DNA from: an uncultured Prevotella sp.
GTDB lineage: Bacteria; Bacteroidota; Bacteroidia; Bacteroidales; Bacteroidaceae
Direction of reading: 5' to 3'
Assembly (NCBI GenBank): GCA_900554835.1
Contig: USJD01000002.1
Span: 9,412 to 73,411 of the forward strand
DNA: 64,000 nt
The translations under genes were made by a program, and so were the position numbers. The notes beneath the pieces were generated by a model, which was not told the origin of the DNA, did not search any database, and saw only the letters and a list, made by a program, of their open reading frames with translations. Positions within the stretch are counted from its first letter, which is position 1, and every line of letters begins with the position of its first letter. Of this stretch, positions 51,596 to 62,404 are shown piece after piece.

Positions 51596-53659
51596 ATGAG
51601 GCTTCTGGTTCATATTATAATCTGTATTTTCTTGTCTTTATCGCTGGATGGATATGCAAGGAATGTTACACCGAAAGACGATTTCCGCGATTCGGTGATG
51701 GATCGTATCTATCGATATTATCAGTTGTCTTATTCGCATTCCGAACAAACTCATGAGTCTTATGCATACACGAAATTTATGATGCGTACCAATCATCGCA
51801 ACTTTACGTTGGCTATGGTTCCTTCGCTTTATGCGATAGCTCATGGTTCCGGTAGAGAATTTATGGGAGAATATTATAGTAAATACACGGTAAAAGAGAA
51901 GAATAAGATGACTCCTCATCGTTTACTATGTATTACTACAATTCCTCACAAAAGGAATGCGATGCCTTCCCTGCTGAATTACCTTACTCCGAATGTTTAT
52001 GGTGAATGTCTTTTTCAAGACAATATATTGTCTCCCTATCATCGGTCAAACAGAAAATATTATAAATATATGGTCACGGCTCTTCCTTTTGGAAAGGCTC
52101 AGGTTTATGCCTACCCTAAATTGAAAAATACTCAATTGGTTACGAGTATGGCTATTGTGGATAGTCATACGGGTAGAATAAATTTGGTTGATTTTGAAGG
52201 TGAGTATGATATGACCCGCTTCTTTATCAGTGTAGTGATGAATAAAGAGGATTCTGTGGGTTCTTTGTATCCGAAGAAGTGTGACCTCAGAGCTAATTTC
52301 CGTTTTATGGGAAATCAGATAACGGCCAGATATTCTACTATTTATGGCTTGCCGAAATTATTGTCGGATTCTTTGAATAATGTTGAAGATACTACATTGA
52401 TGGCAAAGGTGCGCCCTACCCCGTTGAATGAGGAGGAATTGCATTTCTTGAACCATTATTATCAGAAAAAGAATGAAAGGGATTCTTTGGCCAAAAACGA
52501 AAAACATAAAAAGTCTTTTGTAAAAGATGTGTTATGGGATATTGTGGGTGATAATGTCCTAAATCGTATCAAGCAAAATTTCGGAAAACAAAATCAGGGG
52601 TACCTTAGAATTAATCCTATTCTGAATCCTCTTTATATGGGTTATTCTGAAAGAAAGGGATTTGTGTATAAGTTTGATGTGCGAGGAAGTTATTCTTTTA
52701 GTGATGATGTGCAATTTGCTCTTCGCTTTAAAGCTGGTTATGCTTTCAAGCAGCATCGCTTCTATTTCAGTATTCCTGCTACTCTTAACTACAATAAAAA
52801 GCATGATGGATTTCTCCAGTTTGAACTGGGTAATGGTAACCGAATCAATACCAATGTTGTGGCTCGCCGTATATTGGATATCAGTGAGAAAAAAGATAGT
52901 CTTATCAATTTCCCATATGGTGATTATACGGCTTTTAAGGATAATTATTGGCGACTGACGAATCATTGGATGTTCAATAACTATATAGGTTTTGAGTTGG
53001 GAGTCATTGCCCATCAGCGTAAATCTATAAGTCCGGAATTTTATAAGGAAAACAATTTTCCAAGTTTGTATAGATCAGTTGCGCCAGCATTGGCTCTGGT
53101 TTGGCATCCTATCGGGAAAAACGGTCCTGTCGTAAAAGTTGATTATGAAAGAAGTTTTAATCATTTTCTTCATTCCAATATCAGCTACGAACGGGTTGAA
53201 ATGGATATGCAAGATATTATCAACATGTCAAGAAGGCGGAGCCTTTCTTTGCGTTTGGGTTCTGGATTCTATACTCAGAAAGGTGACCATTGGTATTTTG
53301 TTGATTATACCAATTTTAGGGACAATAATTTACCTGGCGGCTGGAATGATGATTGGGCAGGCGAATTTGAATTGCTTAACTCAGGATGGTATAATGCATC
53401 AGATTATTATGTTCGTTCCAATGTTACCTATGAGTCGCCTGCGTTGTTTGCTGCCTGGTTGCCATGGGTTGGACGTTTTATAGAAAATGAACGATACTAT
53501 GTCAATGCCCTCATGGTTAGACATCTTCATCCTTATACGGAATGGGGATACGGTTTCAAAACCCGTGTGGCTTCGGTAGGCATATTTGCTTCTTTTCAAA
53601 ATACAAGATTCCAAGGAGTCGGTTGTAAATTCGGCTTCGAATTATTTAGGGAATGGTAA
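51596..53659 (+). CDS. DUF5686-like outer-membrane beta-barrel protein
   Basis: A 687-residue protein from the ATG at 51596, giving a signal peptide (MRLLVHIIICIFLSLSLDGYA). The N-terminal ~300 residues form a periplasmic part (HRNFTLAMVPSLYAIAHGSGREFMGEY), followed by amphipathic beta strands with aromatic ends (e.g. FALRFKAGYAFKQHRFYFSI, SVGIFASFQNTRFQGVGCKFGFELFREW) typical of a barrel ending in an aromatic residue. The pattern matches DUF5686, a family of outer-membrane proteins with carboxypeptidase-like associates in relatives, function unknown. Transcribed from its own promoter; addA follows 28 bases later. Confidence 0.75.
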   Translation: MRLLVHIIICIFLSLSLDGYARNVTPKDDFRDSVMDRIYRYYQLSYSHSEQTHESYAYTKFMMRTNHRNFTLAMVPSLYAIAHGSGREFMGEYYSKYTVKEKNKMTPHRLLCITTIPHKRNAMPSLLNYLTPNVYGECLFQDNILSPYHRSNRKYYKYMVTALPFGKAQVYAYPKLKNTQLVTSMAIVDSHTGRINLVDFEGEYDMTRFFISVVMNKEDSVGSLYPKKCDLRANFRFMGNQITARYSTIYGLPKLLSDSLNNVEDTTLMAKVRPTPLNEEELHFLNHYYQKKNERDSLAKNEKHKKSFVKDVLWDIVGDNVLNRIKQNFGKQNQGYLRINPILNPLYMGYSERKGFVYKFDVRGSYSFSDDVQFALRFKAGYAFKQHRFYFSIPATLNYNKKHDGFLQFELGNGNRINTNVVARRILDISEKKDSLINFPYGDYTAFKDNYWRLTNHWMFNNYIGFELGVIAHQRKSISPEFYKENNFPSLYRSVAPALALVWHPIGKNGPVVKVDYERSFNHFLHSNISYERVEMDMQDIINMSRRRSLSLRLGSGFYTQKGDHWYFVDYTNFRDNNLPGGWNDDWAGEFELLNSGWYNASDYYVRSNVTYESPALFAAWLPWVGRFIENERYYVNALMVRHLHPYTEWGYGFKTRVASVGIFASFQNTRFQGVGCKFGFELFREW

Positions 53660-53687
53660 TAACAATTTAATATACAAGCAATAAGAT

Positions 53688-56600
53688 ATGAATTCTCAAC
53701 TTACTGTTTATAAAGCGAGTGCAGGTTCTGGAAAAACCTTTACTTTAGCTAAAGAGTATATGGTTTTGGTGATACAAGACCCATCTGCATACAGGAATAT
53801 TCTTGCAGTAACATTTACTAACAAGGCTACTGAGGAAATGAAAAATAGAATCCTCAGCAAACTATATGGAATAGCGAACCGGCTGGATGACTCAAGAGAT
53901 TACCTGGAGCAAATCAAAGGGGTATTATCCCAGATGTCAGAAGAGCAGATTATAGAAAATGCAGGTATTGCTTTGAAAAATCTTATCCACAATTATAATT
54001 ATTTCCGCGTCGAAACGATTGATACATTCTTCCAAAGTGTACTTCGTAATCTGGCACGTGAACTTGATTTGACCGCTAATTTGAGAATTGGCCTTAATGA
54101 TGTCCAGATAGAAGAACAGGCTGTAGATGAATTGATTGAAGAACTTCAGATGACAGACAAGCTTCTCTTTTGGATTATGGATTATATTAAGGAAAATATT
54201 GCAGATGACAAAAACTGGAATGTGATTAATCAAATAAAAGCTTTTGGACGGAACATCTTCAAGGATTTCTATAAGGATCATGCTGATGCGCTGAATAATT
54301 GTATTGAAAAAGAAGGCTTTTTCGAGGCTTTTTCTTCAAAATTGAGGAAAATGCAAGCAGAAGCTAAAGAGCATTTTGACCAGATTGCGGCTACCTTTTT
54401 TGATGCATTGGATGAAAACGGACTTTCTGCTGATGACTTTCAAAATAAGACCAGAGGTATATGGAGTTACTTTTCCAAATTGAAAAACGGTAAATTCAAT
54501 GATGATGATTTGGTAAATGCTACATTGGTAAAATGTCTGGATAATGAAGAATCCTGGGTTAAAAAGTCTGATGCTAAAGCTGGTAATCCAGCATATGACT
54601 TAGTGGTTTCCCAACTCTTCCAACTGCTTCATTATTCGGAAAATTCAAGGCCCAAATTATTGCGTATCTATAAAAGTTGTGAACTTACTTTGCGCCATCT
54701 GAACCAATTACGTCTTTTGGGAAGTATTGAAAAGAGAGTCAGAGAAATGAACAGAGATGCCAACCGTTTTTTGCTTAGCGATACACAGACTCTTCTTCAT
54801 TCTTTGATTCAGGATGAAGACTCCCCTTTCATCTTTGAGAAAATCGGTTCTCAGTTGGAGCATGTCATGATTGATGAGTTTCAAGATACCAGTACTGTGC
54901 AATGGAAAAACTTCAAGGTGCTGTTACAGGAGACAATGAGTCATCAGAATGCAGGAAATTTAATTGTAGGTGATGTAAAACAGAGTATTTACAGATGGCG
55001 TTCTGGAGATTGGCGTCTGCTTAATAATATAGAATCTGAGTTTCCATCTAATTATACAATTCAAATTGAGTCACTCTCTCACAATTATCGCTCAGACAGG
55101 AATATCGTAGAATTCAATAACGCTTTCTTCGAGGCTGCTGCTGAAAAAGAATATCAGGCCATAACGGATAAAGATTTACCTCATACTTTTTCCGACTCTG
55201 ACTCCGACTCTGATGACTCCAGTGCTGCTCAACTCAAGAAAGCTTATAGTGATGTAAGGCAATGTGTGCCTCAGAAAAAGCCTGCATGTGGCTATGTAAG
55301 GATTAATCTCTTGGGACAGAAGAGTATCAAAGAAGATGAGAATTCTGAAAACTATCAGGACAAGATGATGGGTATGATTTTAGATACCATCAACGAACTT
55401 GTCGATGCGGGTGTAAAATACAAGAATATTGCCATATTAGTGAGAAGCAATAAGACCATACAGAATATTGCTGATTATCTGATGGCTAATAGTGCAACTC
55501 CATTGCCTTTGGTTTCTGATGAGGCTTTCAGACTGGATGCCTCTCAGGCCGTGAATGTGATGATTACTGCTCTTCGGTGTCTGGCTCGTCCGAATGATGA
55601 CATTGCTAAGGCTGGCTTGATGAAATTCTGCATGAAATATCTGGCAGACAGGCAAATAGCTGAAAAATTCTTGGAAGAAAGAGAACTTTATTTGCAAAAG
55701 CCGCTTTTGGATTTGACAGAGTCCCTTTACAGTTACTTTAGATTGGGAGAAATAGAAACGCTCTCTCAACAAAGTTCATATGTAAGTGCATTCTATGACC
55801 AGTTGTCTTCTTATCTCTCAGATAATGGTGGCGATATCGATGATTTCTTGAATGAATGGGATGAGAATATTCACTCTAAAAGCATTCATAGTGATAAGGC
55901 TGACGGAATCAGGCTCTTGTCCATTCATAAAAGTAAAGGTCTGGAGTTTGACAATGTCATCATGCCTTTCTGTGATTGGGCGTTAGAGAAGACTGATACG
56001 ATTTGGTGTACGCCTCAGGTTGCACCATTCAACGAACTTCCTTTGGTGCCTGTCGATTTTTCTGCAAAGAAAATGGTTGGTAGTATTTATGAGAAAGATT
56101 ACTATCAGGAACATTTGCAGAATATGGTTGATAATTTGAATTTGCTATATGTAGGATTCACGCGAGCAGGTAAAAATCTGTTTGTATATGGTAAACGAGG
56201 TGCTGCTTCGCTGAGAAGTTTTATCATCGAAGATAGTCTGGAAGCTGTTTATAATACATTGAATGCCCAGAATGCTTCTGGTCAGTATGAGGAACAGACT
56301 CTCGAATTTCAAGGAAATGGAACTGACAAGAAAACCGATGATGTTTACTTCGAATATGGAGAGATAGATGCTTCTTCCAAAGAGGAAGCGTTTGCCGAAA
56401 ATAATAATGTATTTATGCAGAAAGCGGTGAACTTGCCTGTGCAAATAAAGGTGAAATCTGATTTGCATTCCTTTAAACCAAGCCTGCAGAGTGAATTCTT
56501 TATGCATGGTGATGAGTCCGAGGAACAGCAGAAGTTCTATATTAAAATCGGAACGGTTCTTCATGAATTGTTTTCAAAGATAAAGACAAAGGCTGATGTT

Positions 56601-56987
56601 GAGTCGGTTTTGAAGCAACTAGAACTTGATGGTGTGCTTTATGATGAAAATATTTCGAAGGAAAAAATCGAAAAAATGTTGCGTGCTCGACTGAATAGTC
56701 CGCTTGTCAGTGAGTGGTTCTCTGATAAATGGAAAGTACTGAACGAAACCAGTATCCTCTATTTGGATAAGGATGGAAAGGTTTGTAAGGACCGTCCGGA
56801 TCGTGTTCTTGTAGGAGAAAACGAGATTATCGTGATTGACTTCAAGTTTGGTAAGCCTCATGCAGAATATCATGACCAGGTAAGGCAATACATGTCTCAA
56901 CTGAAGGGAATGGGGTATTCCTGCATAAAGGGTTATCTGTGGTACGTTTATCCTAATAAGGTGGAGAATGTTGTTCTTGAGGATTAA
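53688..56987 (+). CDS. addA: AddA-type UvrD helicase-nuclease (RecB-like)
   Basis: A 1099-residue double-strand-break repair enzyme. SF1 helicase motifs: Walker A SAGSGKT (11-17), motif Ia/Ib FTNKATEEMKNRI, motif II DEFQDTS (396-402), GDVKQSIYRWRSGDW (motif III), NYRSDRNIV and QxxRSxK-like RLLSIHKSKGLEF, then LYVGFTRAGKNL (motif VI). The C-terminal PD-(D/E)XK nuclease has KDRPDRVLV and VIDFKFGKPH (D1051, K1053). A short Asp-Ser run (~505-512) sits in a loop. In operon with addB 30 bases downstream; together they resect DNA ends. Confidence 0.93.
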   Translation: MNSQLTVYKASAGSGKTFTLAKEYMVLVIQDPSAYRNILAVTFTNKATEEMKNRILSKLYGIANRLDDSRDYLEQIKGVLSQMSEEQIIENAGIALKNLIHNYNYFRVETIDTFFQSVLRNLARELDLTANLRIGLNDVQIEEQAVDELIEELQMTDKLLFWIMDYIKENIADDKNWNVINQIKAFGRNIFKDFYKDHADALNNCIEKEGFFEAFSSKLRKMQAEAKEHFDQIAATFFDALDENGLSADDFQNKTRGIWSYFSKLKNGKFNDDDLVNATLVKCLDNEESWVKKSDAKAGNPAYDLVVSQLFQLLHYSENSRPKLLRIYKSCELTLRHLNQLRLLGSIEKRVREMNRDANRFLLSDTQTLLHSLIQDEDSPFIFEKIGSQLEHVMIDEFQDTSTVQWKNFKVLLQETMSHQNAGNLIVGDVKQSIYRWRSGDWRLLNNIESEFPSNYTIQIESLSHNYRSDRNIVEFNNAFFEAAAEKEYQAITDKDLPHTFSDSDSDSDDSSAAQLKKAYSDVRQCVPQKKPACGYVRINLLGQKSIKEDENSENYQDKMMGMILDTINELVDAGVKYKNIAILVRSNKTIQNIADYLMANSATPLPLVSDEAFRLDASQAVNVMITALRCLARPNDDIAKAGLMKFCMKYLADRQIAEKFLEERELYLQKPLLDLTESLYSYFRLGEIETLSQQSSYVSAFYDQLSSYLSDNGGDIDDFLNEWDENIHSKSIHSDKADGIRLLSIHKSKGLEFDNVIMPFCDWALEKTDTIWCTPQVAPFNELPLVPVDFSAKKMVGSIYEKDYYQEHLQNMVDNLNLLYVGFTRAGKNLFVYGKRGAASLRSFIIEDSLEAVYNTLNAQNASGQYEEQTLEFQGNGTDKKTDDVYFEYGEIDASSKEEAFAENNNVFMQKAVNLPVQIKVKSDLHSFKPSLQSEFFMHGDESEEQQKFYIKIGTVLHELFSKIKTKADVESVLKQLELDGVLYDENISKEKIEKMLRARLNSPLVSEWFSDKWKVLNETSILYLDKDGKVCKDRPDRVLVGENEIIVIDFKFGKPHAEYHDQVRQYMSQLKGMGYSCIKGYLWYVYPNKVENVVLED

Positions 56988-57017
56988 TTTGTTTAATAAT
57001 TTTGTTTGAAATTTACA

Positions 57018-59978
57018 ATGAAATCATTTCTAAAATACGTTGCTGAAGATATCATTAAAGATTATGGTACAGACTTAAGTCGTATCATGGTTGTTTTTCC
57101 AAATAAGCGTGCCAGCCTTTTCTTAAATGAAGAGCTGATGAAAATCGTACAGAAACCATTTTGGAGCCCTAATTACATGACAATTAGTGATATGTTTCTC
57201 CAGAATACTTCTTTACAACTGGCAGACCCGATAAAATTAATCTGTGATTTGCACAAGTCGTTTGTGAAATGCACAGGTGTTGATGAAACGCTCGATCATT
57301 TTTATGGTTGGGGGCAACTTCTGTTGGCTGATTTTGATGATCTGGATAAAAATCTTGGTGATGCAAGGAAGATTTTTATTAATATTGCTGATCTTCATGA
57401 ATTGGATGATGATAGTTATCTTGATGAAGAAAAACGAAGAATTCTGAAGAAATTCTTTGGCAATTTCAAAGATACCCAGAGCACGGAATTAAAACGCCGT
57501 TTCATGGCTTTGTGGAATCATTTGTATGATATTTATACGGATTTCAATCAGCGATTGGCAAGTCAGGGGCTTGCCTATGAAGGCGCTTTATATCGTCATG
57601 TGATTGAGGCTGACACTTTGAACCTGCGTTATGATACCTACTTGTTTGTAGGATTCAACATGATGCAGCAAGTAGAGACAGCCCTTTACAGGCGCATCAA
57701 GCAGGATGCTACTTGTCATTTTTACTGGGACTATGACAAATATTATGTTGGTCAGAATAAAAATGAAGCGGGTGTCTATATCAATCAATATCTGAAACTT
57801 TTCGGCAACAAGTTGTCTGAACCTTCGATTCAAAATGATATCTATAATAATCTGAACTCCAAAAAGAAGATTACGTATATCAATGCTGCAACTGAGAATA
57901 TTCAGGCAAGATACGTAAATGATTGGTTGATGGAAAAGGTTGAGGATGATCATGGAAATCTGGTTCCACGCTATCAGACTGGCCGCAAAACAGCTATCGT
58001 GTTAGCTGATGAAAACTTGCTTTCTACCGTGATTCATTCCTTGCCTACAGAAATTGACAGTCATGTGAATATTACCTTAGGCTATCCGCTTAAGCAGACA
58101 CCTTTTTACAGTCTGATCATGCAATTAATCAATCTTCAGACGATAGGAAGTGTCAAGGGGTCTACCGCTTTTCGTCTGCATTATGTGGTCAAGGCATTAC
58201 GCCATCCTTATGCTAAGTATATCAGCTCAAATTATCAGGATCTTCTCAATAAAATAGAAGAACAGAAACTTTACTTTCTTGACAGAGATGTACTGTGTGT
58301 AGAGGAAGATGAAGGTATGAATATGATGTTCGCCGATTTGGAAGCCTCTGAAAATAGATGCCTGGCTTTAGTCGGTTATCTGGTTAACATACTCAGACTT
58401 ATCGGTTCTCATGCAAATGATTTGGAGGATTCTCTGTTTCAGGAATCTCTCTTCAGAACTTATACCTTAATTAATAGGTTGAAATGTTTGGTTGAATCTG
58501 GCGATTTAGATATCGACATGATGACCTTGCAACGTCTTATTCAGCAACTTTTCCAAAGCACAAATGTGCCTTTTCATGGCGAACCGGTCATCGGTGTTCA
58601 AATAATGGGAGTTTTGGAAACCAGAAATTTGGACTTCGATCATATTCTCGTGTTGTCATGTAATGAAGGTAATTTGCCGAAAGGTGTCAATGATTCTTCG
58701 TTTATTCCCTACTCCATCCGTAAGGCTCATGGTCTGACTACTATTGATAATAAAGTGGCTATTTTTGCCTATTATTTTTACCGACTTATCCAAAGAGCAC
58801 AGGATGTAACTCTTGCTTACAACAGTTCTACAGATGAAGGACATACTGGTGAAATGAGCCGTTTCATGCTCCAACTCTTAGTAGAAAGTAAACATGTGAT
58901 ACGCCGCAAAACGATAGTCTCAGGTCAAAATGTAGAAACTCATAAAGCGGAAGTTATAGTTAAAACTCCTAAGATGATGGAAATCTTAGATGAGCCTCGT
59001 CTGATAACTCCTACTTTCCTCAATACTTACATGAGATGTGCTAAGTCTTTCTATTACAAATACATAATGTCTATTCGAGAGCCGGAAGAACTTGAGGATG
59101 AAATGGATAATAGAATGTTTGGAAATATTTTCCATAGAGCAGCTCAGTTGTTTTATTTGAAATTCGCAAGTAGTTCTGATATTAAGGTTGAAACTGATGG
59201 GGAAAAATCCCTGATCAGACCTATCGTTATTACCAAAGGAGATATTCAGAATGCTATAAAAGATGAGAGTTTGCTTTACAGACTGGTCGATCAGGCTTTT
59301 AAGGAAGAACTGTTCAAAATCAAGGATCAGAAAAAATCTCCTCAATATAATGGTTTGCAGCTGATCAATCGTGAAGTAATTACCAATTATTTGAAACAGT
59401 TGCTGTATATTGATATGAAACTGGCTCCTTTTACCATCAAAGGTTTGGAGATTAAGGTAGAAAAGACTTTTGAATTCTCGACTCCTTCTGGTACAAAGAT
59501 ATTGAGATTGGGCGGATTCATAGACAGACTTGATGAAGTTTCGGCTTCTGAAAGTTCTGATAACAGTATTCTCGGAGAACGAATTAGGGTGATAGATTAT
59601 AAAACGGGACGTATTCCTTCGTCATTACCTAAAGAAGTGGAGAGTCTGTTTGATCCAAATGAACTTGACAAACATACAGATTATTATCTGCAGGCTATGC
59701 TATATTCGTATATAGTCGAACAGAGCAAGAAGCTAAATCCTGCTAATGAGCCGGTAAGTCCTGGTCTCTTGTTTATTCAGCAATCTGGAGCAAGCGGGTA
59801 TGAGCCAACATTGAAGTTTGGAAAAGACTACATTTCAGACGTATCTCCTTACAAAGAGAAATTCTTTGAAGGTTTAAATCATCTGATTTCAGATATATTT
59901 GATTCAAATTCGCAATTTGCTCCTACAGAGGATAAAAAACGCTGTGAATTATGTCCTTATAAGACTCTTTGCAAATAA
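57018..59978 (+). CDS. addB: AddB-type nuclease subunit with 4Fe-4S cysteines
   Basis: A 986-residue protein from the ATG at 57018; a TTG four codons earlier is possible but less likely. Helicase-like N-terminal part (RIMVVFPNKRASLFLNEEL; no functional Walker A seen) and a PD-(D/E)XK nuclease with RLGGFIDRLDE and VIDYKTGRIP. Cysteines C674 (YMRCAKSF), C976, C979 and C985 in KRCELCPYKTLCK fit the iron-sulfur cluster of AddB (C-x301-C-x2-C-x5-C). Partner of AddA; strong terminator at 59992. Confidence 0.9.
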   Translation: MKSFLKYVAEDIIKDYGTDLSRIMVVFPNKRASLFLNEELMKIVQKPFWSPNYMTISDMFLQNTSLQLADPIKLICDLHKSFVKCTGVDETLDHFYGWGQLLLADFDDLDKNLGDARKIFINIADLHELDDDSYLDEEKRRILKKFFGNFKDTQSTELKRRFMALWNHLYDIYTDFNQRLASQGLAYEGALYRHVIEADTLNLRYDTYLFVGFNMMQQVETALYRRIKQDATCHFYWDYDKYYVGQNKNEAGVYINQYLKLFGNKLSEPSIQNDIYNNLNSKKKITYINAATENIQARYVNDWLMEKVEDDHGNLVPRYQTGRKTAIVLADENLLSTVIHSLPTEIDSHVNITLGYPLKQTPFYSLIMQLINLQTIGSVKGSTAFRLHYVVKALRHPYAKYISSNYQDLLNKIEEQKLYFLDRDVLCVEEDEGMNMMFADLEASENRCLALVGYLVNILRLIGSHANDLEDSLFQESLFRTYTLINRLKCLVESGDLDIDMMTLQRLIQQLFQSTNVPFHGEPVIGVQIMGVLETRNLDFDHILVLSCNEGNLPKGVNDSSFIPYSIRKAHGLTTIDNKVAIFAYYFYRLIQRAQDVTLAYNSSTDEGHTGEMSRFMLQLLVESKHVIRRKTIVSGQNVETHKAEVIVKTPKMMEILDEPRLITPTFLNTYMRCAKSFYYKYIMSIREPEELEDEMDNRMFGNIFHRAAQLFYLKFASSSDIKVETDGEKSLIRPIVITKGDIQNAIKDESLLYRLVDQAFKEELFKIKDQKKSPQYNGLQLINREVITNYLKQLLYIDMKLAPFTIKGLEIKVEKTFEFSTPSGTKILRLGGFIDRLDEVSASESSDNSILGERIRVIDYKTGRIPSSLPKEVESLFDPNELDKHTDYYLQAMLYSYIVEQSKKLNPANEPVSPGLLFIQQSGASGYEPTLKFGKDYISDVSPYKEKFFEGLNHLISDIFDSNSQFAPTEDKKRCELCPYKTLCK

Positions 59979-59991
59979 ATGTGATTGATAA

Positions 59992-60050
59992 ACTCTGACA
60001 AGTAAATGTTTAAATTCTCTTAAAACTTACTTGTCAGAGTACCCTTTTCT
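59992..60050 (+). terminator. Terminator of the addAB operon
   Basis: ACTCTGACAAGTAA (59992-60005) and TTACTTGTCAGAGT (60027-60040) form a perfect 14-bp stem, followed by a T-rich tail. Confidence 0.85.
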
Positions 60051-60146
60051 TTCTATGGATACGTATTAATTTAAACTCAATTAAAAAATAATGTTAGATA
60101 TTGCATATTATTTTATATTTTATGCAAGAATATTAACTATTTTGTC

Positions 60147-60154
60147 TATCTTTG
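60147..60154 (+). promoter_or_regulatory. dsbD: -7 element of dsbD
   Basis: TATCTTTG, 30 bases before the start at 60184; upstream -33 weak. Confidence 0.5.
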
Positions 60155-60183
60155 CAGTATAAATAATAAACAGACAGAAAAAT

Positions 60184-62265
60184 ATGAAAAAAGCATTAGT
60201 AATTCTTCAGTTACTCATGGTAGTACTGTTTGCGCAAGCTCAGATGATGAACCCGGTAAAATTTACCAGTTCATTGAAAACAAATGGTACGCCTGAGGCA
60301 GAGATTGTGTTTACTGGTAAGATTCAACCAGGTTGGCACGTTTATTCAACAGGCTTAGGTGGTGATGGACCTATTTCTGCATCCTTCAATGTCAATAAGA
60401 TGGATGGTGCTGAAGTTGTAGGCAAGTTGCAGCCACGAGGCAATGAAATTTCCAAGTTTGATAATCTTTTTGGTATGAAATTGCGCTACTTTGAGGGAAG
60501 CGTCACTTTCGTTCAGAAAATCAAATTCACAAAGCCTGATTACCATATTGACGTATATGTAGAATATGGTGCATGCAACGATCAGAACTGTATGCCTCCA
60601 AGTGAAGCAACCTTCAAGGGAAGTGGTAAGTCTCCTGCTGTAGATAATAAAGCTGCCAAGGAAGAAAAGGCACAGAAAGAGGATAAATTAGATCCAGCCG
60701 CGCTGGCTAAGGCAAAGGCTGATTCTCTGGCTAAGTTGAATGCAAATGCTGTAGCTGTAGATAGCACCCAGGCTTTGGATTCTGCAGCTCTTTCCTCTAC
60801 CCTTCAGACTTTGGATACTAAGGAACTTTGGAAACCGGTAGTGAAAGAACTTCAGGCTTTTGGAGGCAATAATGATATCGCAAATCATTCACTTTTCTAT
60901 ATTTTCATCATGGGTTTAGTAGGTGGATTGCTGGCACTTGTTATGCCTTGTATCTGGCCTATTATTCCTATGACGGTAAGTTTCTTCCTGAAAAGAGCAA
61001 AGAATGACAAGAAGAAAGGTATTCGTGATGCGGTTACTTATGGCTTGTCTATTGTTGTCATTTATCTCGCTCTTGGCTTGATTATTACTGCCATTTTTGG
61101 TCCAAGTAAACTCAATGAGTTGTCAACAAGTGCTGTGTTCAATATCATATTGTTCCTGATGCTGGCAGTGTTTGCTTTCTCTTTCTTCGGTTGGTTTGAA
61201 ATCAAGTTGCCAGACCGTTGGGGAAATGCCGTTGACAACAAGGCTTCCAATACTACAGGTCTGATTTCAATCTTCCTGATGGCATTTACGCTTGTATTGG
61301 TATCATTCTCTTGTACAGCCCCTATTATCGGTTTGCTTTTGGTTCAGACTGTAACATCAGGTGATTGGTTGGCTCCAACCATCGGTATGTTCGGTTTTGC
61401 CATTGCTCTTGCTTTGCCATTTACCTTGTTTGCATTGTTCCCATCATGGTTGAAGTCTGCTCCAAAGTCAGGTTCTTGGATGGAGACTATCAAGGTTGTG
61501 CTTGGTTTCGTAGAGTTGGCATTCTCTTTGAAGTTCCTCTCTGTAGCCGATCTCGCTTATGGTTGGCATATTCTTGACCGTGAGGTATTCTTGTGCTTGT
61601 GGATTGTTATTTTTGCAGCATTAGGATTGTATCTTATCGGTAAACTAAAGTTCCAGGTAGATGCTATCGGTGGCGATATCAATAAGCCAATGCCTGTTCC
61701 TTGCATCATGCTCGGTCTTTGCTCTCTTGCATTTGCCATCTATATGATTCCTGGTCTCTGGGGTGCTCCATGTAAGGCAGTAAGTGCTTTTGCTCCACCT
61801 GTCAACACACAGGATTTCAATCTCAATACAAAGACTGTAGAACCTGCATATAAGGATTATGAATTAGGTATGGCTGCTGCTAAGGCGTCTGGAAAACCTG
61901 TTTTGATCGACTTTACAGGATTTGGTTGTGTTAACTGCCGTAAGATGGAGGCTGCTGTTTGGACTGATCCTTCTGTGGCAGATAAGTTGTCCAAGGATTA
62001 TGTTCTGATTTCTCTTTATGTGGATGATAAGACTCCTCTTCCAGAACCGATGGAAGTTACTTTCAATGGAGAGAAGAAGACTTTAAGAACTGTTGGAGAT
62101 AAATGGAGTTACTTGCAGGCAAGTAAGTTTGGTGCCAATGCGCAGCCTTTCTATGTGGCAGTGGATGATGAAGGTAATCCTCTTACCGCTTCCTTCAGCT
62201 ATAAGGAAGATGTTCCTGCATATTTGGATTTCTTGAACAAAGGTCTTGAAAATTTCAGAAAATAA
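60184..62265 (+). CDS. dsbD: Thiol:disulfide interchange protein DsbD
   Basis: A 693-residue inner-membrane protein that carries electrons from cytosolic thioredoxin to the periplasm. Signal peptide ~1-19. The periplasmic alpha domain has C131 and C136 (YGACNDQNCMPPS), the eight-helix core has C256 (MPCIWPIIP) and C377 (FSCTAPI), and the C-terminal thioredoxin-like domain has C582/C585 in GCVNCRK. All three Cys pairs are intact. A low-complexity Ala/Lys/Asp linker (~155-205) joins alpha and core. Monocistronic. Confidence 0.94.
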   Translation: MKKALVILQLLMVVLFAQAQMMNPVKFTSSLKTNGTPEAEIVFTGKIQPGWHVYSTGLGGDGPISASFNVNKMDGAEVVGKLQPRGNEISKFDNLFGMKLRYFEGSVTFVQKIKFTKPDYHIDVYVEYGACNDQNCMPPSEATFKGSGKSPAVDNKAAKEEKAQKEDKLDPAALAKAKADSLAKLNANAVAVDSTQALDSAALSSTLQTLDTKELWKPVVKELQAFGGNNDIANHSLFYIFIMGLVGGLLALVMPCIWPIIPMTVSFFLKRAKNDKKKGIRDAVTYGLSIVVIYLALGLIITAIFGPSKLNELSTSAVFNIILFLMLAVFAFSFFGWFEIKLPDRWGNAVDNKASNTTGLISIFLMAFTLVLVSFSCTAPIIGLLLVQTVTSGDWLAPTIGMFGFAIALALPFTLFALFPSWLKSAPKSGSWMETIKVVLGFVELAFSLKFLSVADLAYGWHILDREVFLCLWIVIFAALGLYLIGKLKFQVDAIGGDINKPMPVPCIMLGLCSLAFAIYMIPGLWGAPCKAVSAFAPPVNTQDFNLNTKTVEPAYKDYELGMAAAKASGKPVLIDFTGFGCVNCRKMEAAVWTDPSVADKLSKDYVLISLYVDDKTPLPEPMEVTFNGEKKTLRTVGDKWSYLQASKFGANAQPFYVAVDDEGNPLTASFSYKEDVPAYLDFLNKGLENFRK

Positions 62266-62300
62266 GAATAATCAAAATTTTCTAAAATAAATATAAGTTA

Positions 62301-62347
62301 AAACCGGAGACTTTTTGGCATAAAAAGCCAAGGTCTCCGGTTTTTTT
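62301..62347 (+). terminator. Terminator of dsbD
   Basis: AAACCGGAGAC (62301-62311) pairs with GTCTCCGGTTT (62333-62343), with a long T-run. Confidence 0.9.
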
Positions 62348-62404
62348 ATATTTAGTGGCACACTATTTGTTATATAAATCGCAAGAAATTTAAATTATAT
62401 AAGA

